Source of the DNA: Lewinellaceae bacterium
GTDB lineage: Bacteria; Bacteroidota; Bacteroidia; Chitinophagales; Saprospiraceae
Assembly (NCBI GenBank): GCA_016711435.1
Contig: JADJSY010000008.1
Span: 75,982 to 139,981 of the forward strand
DNA: 64,000 nt
Reading direction: 5' to 3'
The translations under genes and the position numbers were made by a program. The first letter of the stretch is position 1. Each line of letters opens with the position of its first letter. The notes under the pieces were generated by a model. The model ran no database searches. It was not told the origin of the DNA and saw only the letters and a list, made by a program, of their open reading frames with translations. This document shows, in pieces, positions 26,487-34,692 of this stretch.

Positions 26487-27275
26487 ATGCGCTATATCCT
26501 TTTTCTCCTCTCCCTCACCCTGTTGCTTTCCGCCAAAGAAAGCGGTTGCAAGCGATCGGGAGCGGATACTGCCGGCCAGGACAAAGCGGCGACGGAAGCC
26601 AGGTCGAGTAATTATTTGCTCAAAAAACTGAATGGCAGGGATTTGTCAAAAGTAAAACACCTGAATGCCCAGGCCAAAATTTTTGTAGAAGGAAATGGCC
26701 AGTCTATTTCAGCCAATGCCAACCTCATCTGGATCAAGGATAGTGTTATGTGGTTGAATGTCAAGAAGTTTGGCATTGAAGTTGCACGCGTATTAATCAC
26801 GCCCGACTCCATCATCACCCTGAACCGCCTCGAAAAGACCTGCACGCTTCAATCGCTGGCGGCTTTACAACGCCAGTACAACCTGCCTGCCGGATTCGGT
26901 CTCCTGCAACAAACCCTGCTGGCATCTGCCTGGGTTTCGGAAGGCATGAAACTGGAAGCCGACCTGGCTGAAGGGCAGCACAGGCTGCGCGGCAACGACG
27001 GTCAGCTGGGCGCCGACTACAGATTACAGGAAGGCAACTTTTTACTGACGCAGGAGTCATTTGTGCAGCAAAAAGATGCACGATTGGTCTCACTGGATTT
27101 TGAAAACTATAAAAAAGTGCCTGAGGCTCAATGGTTTCCGTACCTTCGCCGCATAGAAGCCTCTAGTCCGGAAAACGGGACGATGCGCCTTGAAATTGAA
27201 TTTTCCGATGTTGAAATCAATGTTCCGAAAAATTACCGGTTTGAAATTCCCCCTCACTATGAGCGTGGGCAATAA
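26487..27275 (+). CDS. DUF4292 envelope protein
   Basis: A 262-residue DUF4292 protein. The N-terminus is a signal sequence (MRYILFLLSLTLLLSAKES) with a Cys at residue 21, so possibly a lipoprotein. The family has a LolA/LppX-like curved beta-sheet fold thought to bind lipids: HLNAQAKIFVEGNGQSISAN, LIWIKDSVMWLNVKKFGIEV, ARVLITPDSIITLNRLEK. DUF4292 genes typically sit next to an EnvC-type M23 gene, as here: the next gene starts inside this one (27259), overlapping by 17 bases, so translation is likely coupled. Confidence 0.83.
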   Translation: MRYILFLLSLTLLLSAKESGCKRSGADTAGQDKAATEARSSNYLLKKLNGRDLSKVKHLNAQAKIFVEGNGQSISANANLIWIKDSVMWLNVKKFGIEVARVLITPDSIITLNRLEKTCTLQSLAALQRQYNLPAGFGLLQQTLLASAWVSEGMKLEADLAEGQHRLRGNDGQLGADYRLQEGNFLLTQESFVQQKDARLVSLDFENYKKVPEAQWFPYLRRIEASSPENGTMRLEIEFSDVEINVPKNYRFEIPPHYERGQ

Positions 27276-28574
27276 CACGACAGGCATCCGAATCCTGCTT
27301 TTGCTCCTCTTTTTGCCTGCCTTGATGGTGGCGCAATCCAAAAAAGAATTGGAGGAAAAACGCAAAAAAATCATCCGCGATATTACAACTACCGAGCGGA
27401 TGATCAAAAAAACGGCGCAAACACGGGAAGCGACATACGATAAGTATTTAGCCCTGCAAAGCCAGATTGAAAGCCGTGAAAAACTGATCCGCAACATTCA
27501 GGAAGAAGTGGCTGCCGCAGATGAAAACCTGCTGCGCAATGAAAACGTCATCATTTCGCTCACGCAGGATATCGAGCAGATGCAGCAGGAATACGGCAAA
27601 ATGGTGCGCAATGCCTACCGCCGTAAAAGTTTAAGCAATCCACTTTTGTATATTTTATCTGCGGAAAGCCTGAATCAGGCCTTTCGCCGCTGGCTTTTTT
27701 TGCGCAAATACGACCGTTTCCGCAAGCAACAGGCCGATGCCATTGCAGCCACCAGGGCTATGCTGGCAGAAAAAATAAAGAGCATCCGGGAAACCAGACT
27801 GGAAAAAGAAGCCTTGCTGACCTCGCTGCAAGGTCAAAAAGCGACCCTATCCACCGACCTGGAACAAAAAGACGAAACCCTGAAATTTCTGAGCAAAGAC
27901 GAGGAAAGGCTGAAACAGGATTTGCAGAAAAAACAAACAGCGCACGAGCAGCTGAATCGGTCGATTGAAAATGTCATTCAGGAAGAAGTGCGCAAACGCG
28001 CGGATGAATCGAGGCGCGCCCAGCCGGTTGCTTCCACCCCGCCCCTTCGCCACCGGTAACGAATAAACCTGCAGCCCGGACCCCAAACACATCCGTGGCC
28101 GCTAAAACGAACAGCGCTTCAGAACCTGCCCTGAAACCGGAAGCAGCAGAAGACAACCAGTCCTTCGATTTCCGCCGCAACAAAGGCCGCCTGCCCTGGC
28201 CCGTCGAAAGCGGCTTTATCTCCAGGGGGTTCGGCAAACAACAGCATCCCACCATCAAAACCATCAGTATTACCAATAACGGTATCGATATCCGCACCGA
28301 AGAATCAGCCACCGTTCGGGCAGTACATGAAGGGATCGTAGCAGGCGTACAATTTATTCCGGGGCATGACTATACTGTCATCATCCAGCACGGCGACTAC
28401 TACACGGTGTACACCAACTTAGCGGAAACCAGTTTATCGAAAGGGGAACAGGTGCGTTCCAAACAGGTTATTGGAAAAGTGAGCAATAACCCGATAACCG
28501 GAGCCTCGGAGCTGCACTTTGAATTGTGGCACCAGAAAGAACGGGTGAATCCGGTGGGGTGGATCAAGAAATAG
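27259..28574 (+). CDS. EnvC-like murein hydrolase activator (degenerate M23), one frameshift
   Basis: Signal peptide (LLLLLFLPALMVAQ), then long coiled-coil helices (KKELEEKRKKIIRDITTTER ... DLQKKQTAHEQLNRSIENVI) and a C-terminal LytM/M23 domain. The coiled coil reads from 27259; the LytM part (WPVESGFISRGFG to HQKERVNPVGWIKK) reads in another frame to 28574. Restoring one C in the C-rich stretch near 28036-28045 joins them (~438 residues). The metal site is degenerate: the first His of the HxGID motif is Asn (NNGID), and HLHFE is ELHFE. Such loss is known in EnvC/NlpD, which activate amidases at the septum rather than cutting peptidoglycan themselves. That role is inferred here. Confidence 0.85.
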
Positions 28575-28702
28575 TGTTTTGGTGTTTTAGTGTTTTGGTG
28601 TTTTAGGGTGCCTGCCCTGTTGGGAAATTTCAATACATGCCAAACGGACGCCCGAAACACTCCACCTAAAACACCAAAACCCTAAAACACCAAAACACCC
28701 TC
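28575..28702. repeat. Palindrome of TTTTGGTGTTTTAG words
   Basis: GTGTTTTGGTGTTTTAGTGT and a second copy (28573-28612) are mirrored by CACCTAAAACACCAAAACCC and TAAAACACCAAAACACC (28664-28699). It lies between the convergent envC-like and crp-like genes and could terminate both transcripts. Confidence 0.82.
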
Positions 28703-29383
28703 TCACGCCAGTTTCTCCACATCCCGGATCAAAATACTGTTCCGGTTGAAATAGATGAGGTTGGATTTGCGCAGGTCATTGAGTACCGAAGTGACGGTTT
28801 GCCGGCTGGTACCGGTCAGGTTGGCAATATCCTGTTGTGTCAGGTGGTGTTTCACAAGCGTTTCATAGCCTACGCGCCGACCTTCCTTGCCGGCCGTTTC
28901 CACCAGAAACTCGATGATGCGTTCGCGGGCGTCTTTGAGGACCAATTTGGCGAGGCGATCTTCCACGCGTTGCAGGCGTTGCGTCAGGTGGTGCATACAG
29001 GCAAAAATAAGCCGTTGGTTTTGCTGCATCAGTTGCTGAAAATCAACCACGCGGATCGCCAGGTATTCCACATCGTCGTGTAACGCCTGGGCATAATCGC
29101 TCCTTTTGGTTTCGCCGGTGAGGGCCAGATCGCCGAAAAAAGTTTCCGGTTGTAAAATCTCTTTGATGACTTCACGTCCTTCCGCCGAAAAAGTGCCTGT
29201 TTTTACCCTGCCTTTCAGCAAAATATAAACGTAGTCGGCGACTTCATCCGGCATAAAAATGAACTGGAACTTGGCAACCCGCCGGAAAGTGGCGATTGTT
29301 GCAATTTGTTCCAGTTCATCTACTGCCAGTGATGCCAGAATCGGAAGTTTCCCGAGGACGTTAATTTTGTTGCTCGTTTCCAT
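28703..29383 (-). CDS. Crp/Fnr-family transcriptional regulator
   Basis: A 226-residue one-component regulator. Residues ~15-130 form a cyclic-nucleotide-binding-type beta-roll (MPDEVADYVYILLKGRVKTG, GREVIKEILQPETFFGDLAL). Residues ~150-220 form a winged helix (HHLTQQDIANLTGTSRQTVT, SVLNDLRKSNLI). It lacks the N-terminal cysteine cluster of Fnr, so direct oxygen sensing by an iron-sulfur cluster is not expected; the ligand is unknown. Direct repeats GACATTATTT at 29491 and 29512, just upstream of its predicted -7 box, suggest autoregulation. Confidence 0.88.
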   Translation of the reverse strand: METSNKINVLGKLPILASLAVDELEQIATIATFRRVAKFQFIFMPDEVADYVYILLKGRVKTGTFSAEGREVIKEILQPETFFGDLALTGETKRSDYAQALHDDVEYLAIRVVDFQQLMQQNQRLIFACMHHLTQRLQRVEDRLAKLVLKDARERIIEFLVETAGKEGRRVGYETLVKHHLTQQDIANLTGTSRQTVTSVLNDLRKSNLIYFNRNSILIRDVEKLA

Positions 29384-29479
29384 GGCGGCGTAGTTTTTGA
29401 TTAGTAGTTGTGTGTGTTTGAACCGGGTCAGAGTACCCTTGAATCAGATCGGTTTGAGATCGGTATTTTTCTGATGATA

Positions 29480-29521
29480 CAAAAGTAGCAGACATTATTT
29501 CCCAAAAAAGGGACATTATTT
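29480..29521 (-). promoter_or_regulatory. Predicted crp-like promoter with 21-bp-spaced direct repeats
   Basis: Minus strand TACTTTTG (29480-29487) fits the -7 motif. Upstream of it GACATTATTT occurs twice on the plus strand, at 29491-29500 and 29512-29521, exactly 21 bp apart, so on one face of the helix. A TTG (29503-29505, minus strand) lies between, 15 bases from the -7 box, slightly short for -33. Confidence 0.45.
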
Positions 29522-29689
29522 GTAGATTGTCGGAAACTTTTTATTTCCATAAAAATAATTAAATAATTGATTTTCAATTTTTTAATGAAACTTTTTGCAT
29601 GATAAAAAGTTGTACAGAAGTATCATTTTTCATAAAAACGCCCCTTCCCCAGGGCGCTAAAGGCCAATGTTGTTGATTTAGGGGTAATG

Positions 29690-29730
29690 AAGAGGTGTCA
29701 TTTGCGACGCAGGAGCAAGTGACACCTCTT
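29690..29730. repeat. 16-bp-arm hairpin upstream of the SprB-repeat gene
   Basis: 29690-29705 (AAGAGGTGTCATTTGC) pairs with 29715-29730 (GCAAGTGACACCTCTT) in 15 of 16 positions, loop of nine bases. The rest of the 29384-29876 gap is AT-rich sequence without a gene; the promoter of the gene at 29877 should lie downstream of this hairpin, where CACTTTTG (29753-29760) differs from a -7 box by one base. Confidence 0.7.
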
Positions 29731-29876
29731 CACGGCCGTTTCTGCAGAAACGTCACTTTTGCCCGATGCAAGTCTGTGTGTTGGAAAGACACTGGATGGT
29801 TAAGTCCAAACATCAGCCTTTTAACCCCAATACTCTTGCCACCATCGATGTTCGCTGTTCCCAGATTCGATTCACT

Positions 29877-32804
29877 ATGAATATTCGCCATACGTCGCCA
29901 TTTGTTTATACCCTGATTTTGCTGCTGGCGGGGTTACTGCATGGGCATGATGTCAAAGGGCAGACCACCTGCGACAACCCGGTCGTTCTTTCCTCTATTC
30001 TCATTTCCAATGCCACCTGTAGCAATTCGACCGGAGCGATTATCCTGAACCTCGGCAACGGCGCTTTTCAATTCAACTGGACGCCTGCTGTTTCGGTTTC
30101 CAATGTGGCCTCCAACCTTCAGGCGGGTACCTACCGGGTAGAAATTATCCGGGCAGATAATCCAAACTGCAGACTCGATACCACCATCATTGTCAATAAT
30201 TCCAATGGCCCTGTGGTACAGGCGAGCAATATCAGCCCTGCCAACTGCCTGGCTGCCAACGGGAGGGTTGTGATGTCGCCCGCTACATTGACCTATACCT
30301 GGAGCACCGGTGAATCCGGCGCCATCAACGACGGTCTTGGCAGCGGTTGTTATTATGTGACGGCTACCAACGCCACAGGGTGTTATGCCGTACACAAAAT
30401 ATGCGTCCCCAATACCAATCCGCTGGAATCCGAAGTCATCGTATTGCAGAACGCCAAATGCGGTCTCCCCACCGGCGCTGCCAATGTGCTGGTGGAAGGC
30501 GGTTCGGGTAATTATTCGTTTACGCTCGGCCCCGCTCCGCCCTTTACCGGACTGGCGGCGGGTTCTTACGTCGGTGGCATCACGGATATCGTTACGGGTT
30601 GTACAGATGAGGTATCTTTTGTAGTCGACGATATTCCTGTCAATGCAACCGTGCTCCTCCAGCCGGGCAATGTGCAATGCCCGGGAGGGAGCAACGGCTC
30701 CGTCAGCCTGGCAGTTACGCCGGGCGATAATTTTCTACTGCCATTTACTACCCTTATCAAGGATGAAAACGGCGCGACGGTATTACCCGACAATCTCTTT
30801 CCCGGAACCTATTTTGTTCAAATTACGGATGCCGACGGCTGTCAGTTGCCCCTCGATTCTTTTGAGATTACAGCACCGCCTTTATTTGTATCACAGGCAC
30901 TGATTGTTCCGGTCAATTGCGACGTAGGTGGTCAAATCCTGCTTACTGTTTCCGGCGGCACAGGCCCCAAAAAAGTGGATTGGTTCGACCTGCCCGGATT
31001 GGACAATCCGAAAGACCGCCAAAACCTGGCGCCGGGCTTGTACAGCGGTATTGTGTATGACAGCCTGATGTGCTCTTTCGCCTTGTCTCCTGTCCTGGTT
31101 TCCTCCAGTTGTATTCAAACGGACACCATTCCGCTGATTGTCACGATCAACACCCTGGATTCCTTCTGCATGGAGTTGCCTGTCGGTATTCCACCCAATG
31201 CCGCCACTTTTTCACTACCCGGAAACGGCGGAAGTATCTCCGGCAATTCGATTTTCGGTTCCTGGGTATTGAAACCCGATGGTTGCCTCATATATGCGGC
31301 AGGCAATATGGAAGGCGCCGGCGTGGATACGATTTGTATTGCGCGAAGCGTCAATCAGCCGGGACTTAATGACACGGTATGCTTAGTAATAAGCATTGTG
31401 GAGCGAAATTGCAGCGCCGTCATAGATCTTCCCGAAAGTATGACGGTACCCACCACGGATTGTCAGACGGCGGTTGCCGTCTGCATCCCGATTCCGTATA
31501 GCGAAATCAACAATTTTGAAATCCTGGATAACGGCCTGCCTTACGTTAATACCCTGCTGGGATGCGCCCTGGATACGGTGACTGCCTATACCATATCTCA
31601 AATACCGGCGGTCGGACCGTTTCAATTAACGGAATGGGAGATAAACGGACAATCCGTATCAGGTAATTTCCTAAATATCAATGCTTTAATTGTATTGATG
31701 AATCAGTTGGATCCTTTCGGCGAATGGGTGATCCGGGATAATCTGTATATCACAGGCGGCCATCCGAACAATACCTACGGTACGCTAAAAGTGCTTTCCA
31801 CGCAGGGGGCGCAGGCTACCCTGACGCCTGCCGAGCAATACATCGCCCGGGGTTCGGAACTTCAATTAAGCGTCGGCGAACACCGGCTGGTTTTTCAGGA
31901 TGCCCTGACCGCTTGTGCCGATACGATACAGGTCAGCGTCAACTGTTACGAATGTTTGCCCATACACAACTATACGCCTGATATGACGGGCGCCATAAGG
32001 TGGGAGATTGCCGATTGTGACGGTGATACGGTTTTTTGCAGCAATATCCTGAGCAACGGCTTGAGCGACTGGGTTATCACGGATAACCAGCTGCCGTTTA
32101 ACAACATCAGCTTCTGTGGCAATAATGTCGGATTGAACATAGATACCGGATTGCATGTGCTGCAAATTCGCAATATACAGACGACTTGCACTTATAACTT
32201 CAGGGTAAATATCACCTGCGACAGCGTCGTTTTACCGACGGATACCACTTTCGCAGTGGCCGACGCAGCCTATACCAACCGGGGAATTACCGTGGTAATA
32301 CCGCTGCTGGACAACGACGTCGTCCTCGGCGCCACAGGTGATGCCGGATCGGTAAGCGCCCTCGATTTTTTGAGCGCCCCGACAGCAGGACAGTTCGCCT
32401 ACAACCCTGTTACAGGCGAACTGACCTTTAGTCCGGAGGACTCGCAATGCGGACTGGTAACATTTAAGTACCTGCTTACCGATATACTCGGAAACCAGTC
32501 AGAAGCCCTGGTTTCCGTCACTATTATTTGTGATAAAATATTGATTTACAATGGTATTTCTCCAAATGGTGACAGCCTCAACGATGAATGGCGCATGCCG
32601 GGTATCGATCAGTATACGAACAATGAAGTACGGGTTTACAACCGCTGGGGGCAACTTGTTTTCGAGCGCCAGGGGTATACCAATGCAAACGGATGGGATG
32701 GCCGCTGGAATGGCCGCGACCTGCCCGATGGCACTTACTTCTATTTGATCGACCTGAAAGACGGGTCAAAGGTGCTGAGCGGGTATTTGCAGATTCTTAG
32801 ATAG
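29877..32804 (+). CDS. T9SS type B sorting-domain protein with SprB-like repeats
   Basis: A 975-residue predicted surface protein with a signal peptide (YTLILLLAGLLHGHDVKGQ). Residues ~20-380 hold SprB-type repeats, recognised by cysteine/glycine patterns such as CGLPTGAANVLVEGGSGNYS, GLAAGSYVGGITDIVTGCTD and FPGTYFVQITDADGCQLPLD; SprB is the mobile gliding adhesin of flavobacteria. A cadherin/Ig-like segment follows near the C-terminus (NRGITVVIPLLDNDVVLGAT, LTFSPEDSQCGLVTFKYLLT). The last ~85 residues are the gliding-motility-associated sorting domain (YNGISPNGDSLNDEW, EVRVYNRWGQLVFERQ, GTYFYLIDLKDGSKVLSGYL). The start at 29877 is set by the signal peptide. Frame uninterrupted. Confidence 0.85.
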   Translation: MNIRHTSPFVYTLILLLAGLLHGHDVKGQTTCDNPVVLSSILISNATCSNSTGAIILNLGNGAFQFNWTPAVSVSNVASNLQAGTYRVEIIRADNPNCRLDTTIIVNNSNGPVVQASNISPANCLAANGRVVMSPATLTYTWSTGESGAINDGLGSGCYYVTATNATGCYAVHKICVPNTNPLESEVIVLQNAKCGLPTGAANVLVEGGSGNYSFTLGPAPPFTGLAAGSYVGGITDIVTGCTDEVSFVVDDIPVNATVLLQPGNVQCPGGSNGSVSLAVTPGDNFLLPFTTLIKDENGATVLPDNLFPGTYFVQITDADGCQLPLDSFEITAPPLFVSQALIVPVNCDVGGQILLTVSGGTGPKKVDWFDLPGLDNPKDRQNLAPGLYSGIVYDSLMCSFALSPVLVSSSCIQTDTIPLIVTINTLDSFCMELPVGIPPNAATFSLPGNGGSISGNSIFGSWVLKPDGCLIYAAGNMEGAGVDTICIARSVNQPGLNDTVCLVISIVERNCSAVIDLPESMTVPTTDCQTAVAVCIPIPYSEINNFEILDNGLPYVNTLLGCALDTVTAYTISQIPAVGPFQLTEWEINGQSVSGNFLNINALIVLMNQLDPFGEWVIRDNLYITGGHPNNTYGTLKVLSTQGAQATLTPAEQYIARGSELQLSVGEHRLVFQDALTACADTIQVSVNCYECLPIHNYTPDMTGAIRWEIADCDGDTVFCSNILSNGLSDWVITDNQLPFNNISFCGNNVGLNIDTGLHVLQIRNIQTTCTYNFRVNITCDSVVLPTDTTFAVADAAYTNRGITVVIPLLDNDVVLGATGDAGSVSALDFLSAPTAGQFAYNPVTGELTFSPEDSQCGLVTFKYLLTDILGNQSEALVSVTIICDKILIYNGISPNGDSLNDEWRMPGIDQYTNNEVRVYNRWGQLVFERQGYTNANGWDGRWNGRDLPDGTYFYLIDLKDGSKVLSGYLQILR

Positions 32805-32844
32805 AAGTGAGAAGTGAGAGGCGAGAAGTGAGAGGTGTGAGACC

Positions 32845-33714
32845 CTAGCCCAGGTATGAGCGCAGCACTTCCCGGTTATACGATTTCCGAAGGCGGCGAA
32901 TGGCGCGCTCCTTGATCTGGCGCACCCGTTCGCGGGTGAGGCCGTAGAGCTCGGCGATTTCTTCCAGGGTGAGCGGCTTATAACCGTTCAGGCCGTAGTA
33001 GGAAGCAATGACTTCCACTTCACGCGGCGACAAAATGCTCATGCCTTGTGCGACTTCATCTTTGAGCGATTCGGCCATCAGGTCGAAATCGGGATCATCG
33101 GCATTTTCGGGTATCATCACATCGAGCATGGTCGAGTCGCCGTCTTCACTGCTGGAAAGGGGCGCATCGAGCGATACGTGGCGGATGGTACTGCGCAGCA
33201 TCGTTTGCACTTCGCGCGGGGTCATTTCGAGCAATTCGGCCAGTTCTTCGTCGGAGGGTTCGCGTTCAAACTGTTGTATAAAATGGATATAGGCCTCGTT
33301 GACCTTGTTGTAGGAGCCGACTTTATTGAGGGGCATCCGCACGATCCGGCTGTTTTCGACAATAGCCTGCAGGATGCTCTGGCGAATCCACCAGACAGCG
33401 TAGGAAATAAATTTGAAGCCCTTCGTTTCGTCGAAGCGGCGGGCGGCCTTGATAAGACCGACATTGCCTTCATTGATCAGGTCGGAGAGGCTAAGTCCCT
33501 GATTCTGATACTGTTTGGCCACGGACACGACAAAGCGCAGGTTGCCCCTGGTCATATCATCCAGGGCATCCTGATCGCCTTCACGGATGCGTTGGGCCAG
33601 GCGGACTTCCTCCTCGGGGGTGAGCATCGGTATTTTACCAATGTCATTGAGGTATTTGTCCAGCGCTAAACTTTCACGCGTGGTTATTTTGTGGGCAATT
33701 TTTAACTGACGCAT
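32845..33714 (-). CDS. rpoD: Primary RNA polymerase sigma factor RpoD/SigA
   Basis: Housekeeping sigma-70 of the compact Bacteroidota form (289 residues, no region 1.1). Region 1.2 begins ESLALDKYLNDIGKIPMLTP. Region 2 contains NLRFVVSVAKQYQNQGLSLS, GLIKAARRFDETKGFKFISY and AVWWIRQSILQAI (promoter melting and -7 recognition). Region 3 follows RMPLNKVGSYNKVNEA. Region 4.2 is LTLEEIAELYGLTRERVRQI. The start MRQLKIAHKITTRESLAL at 33714 matches the family; the frame upstream is repeat sequence. This factor recognises TAnnTTTG/TTG-type promoters such as those marked in this window. Confidence 0.96.
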   Translation of the reverse strand: MRQLKIAHKITTRESLALDKYLNDIGKIPMLTPEEEVRLAQRIREGDQDALDDMTRGNLRFVVSVAKQYQNQGLSLSDLINEGNVGLIKAARRFDETKGFKFISYAVWWIRQSILQAIVENSRIVRMPLNKVGSYNKVNEAYIHFIQQFEREPSDEELAELLEMTPREVQTMLRSTIRHVSLDAPLSSSEDGDSTMLDVMIPENADDPDFDLMAESLKDEVAQGMSILSPREVEVIASYYGLNGYKPLTLEEIAELYGLTRERVRQIKERAIRRLRKSYNREVLRSYLG

Positions 33715-33971
33715 AGTGCATTGAGGGTATAACAAAGGGCAAAAAGCAAAGGGCAAAAGGCAAAAAGGCTTGTTTTTTGCAGGCGAAAAATACAAGTTTT
33801 ACCCGGGAAAAAAACATCCACATGTTTTAATACTGTTTTGACGCAGAAAGTTTCCGTTTGGATGTTTTTTTTTCGGTAAAATAACGGATACCCGACGCAA
33901 AATGTTTTTGAAAATGAGATCAGTAAGGCGCATTTCAAACGAGACATCCCGGTTTTGCCTAAAACGACCAC
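33715..33971. repeat. Upstream region of rpoD with GGGCAAAAGGCAAAG words
   Basis: 33730-33770 is tandem AAAGGGCAAAAAGCAAAGGG and GGCAAAAGG words, the same family as at 16000-16140 but without an inverted partner nearby. The remainder up to 33971 is AT-rich; I could not identify a confident rpoD promoter. Confidence 0.65.
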
Positions 33972-33989
33972 ATAGAGGTCAAACTCTTA

Positions 33990-34092
33990 TTTATTGATAA
34001 TTGCTTATTGACAATTGATGATTTTTGATGTGCGAAGATGCCACCTTACATCAAAAATCATCAATTGTCAATAAGCAATCATCAATAAAAAA
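33990..34092. repeat. ~40-bp-arm palindrome
   Basis: ATTGATAATTGCTTATTGAC, then AATTGATGATTTTTGATGTG (33992-34033) is inverted at 34052-34090 (ACATCAAAAATCATCAATTG, then TCAATAAGCAATCATCAATA). Loop about 18 bases. Near-perfect. Confidence 0.85.
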
Positions 34093-34199
34093 TGTGCCGA
34101 CGCGTGCTAAGAGTCACTAGAAAAATCCGGATGACTCATGTTTAAAATGCACCCGGTCAGTACTACCGCCTGCCCTAAAACTTTCTAAACCGGCTATAA

Positions 34200-34343
34200 A
34201 CGCCGAAAGGTCGCAAAGTATACCTCGCGCCGACAGGTTTTGGGCATGGGCAAAGCCGAGGATACGTTTACTAAACTTAAAAAGTTTAGTAAACGTCGCC
34301 AAACCACGCCGTCCGAACGATTGACGCCGAAAGGTCGCAAAGT
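34200..34343. repeat. 20-bp direct repeat and 15-bp-arm hairpin upstream of gene A
   Basis: ACGCCGAAAGGTCGCAAAGT occurs at 34200-34219 and 34324-34343. Between them a perfect hairpin ACGTTTACTAAACTT / AAGTTTAGTAAACGT lies at 34264-34296 with a three-base loop; this hairpin recurs after giant genes A (44893-44917, one end degenerate) and B (52780-52813). No protein-coding gene is seen between 34100 and 34692. Confidence 0.85.
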
Positions 34344-34692
34344 TGCCGCCTGCCGGCAGGTTAATTGTCGATTATTTTTTGGCAGAAAGCCGACATTGGG
34401 TAGGCGGTTTCGCCGGGTATGTTTACATTTGCTGGAATTTTATTTTTAATCCGACTTTAATATAATCTCATGACTGCTTTGGCGGCGCCGCACTTCGGCA
34501 TGCTTACCATATCGACCTGCATGGATCAGGGGCATTGTCAAGCCCTTTTCCAGTACCGGTTTCGGGTCTTTTTCCAAAGAAGTCATACGTATTTTTGAAG
34601 CAATTGTTCCACATTGGGACAATGCTATTTGTATTGGAATTCCGATTTTTTTTGTGCTATATTCTTTATAATCAATCTTTTAATAATTTCTC

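Noticed and set aside
34100..34692. Short frames upstream of gene A (for example 34240-34449)
   Set aside because: They run through the direct repeats and hairpin and show no family resemblance or consistent start; treated as non-coding.
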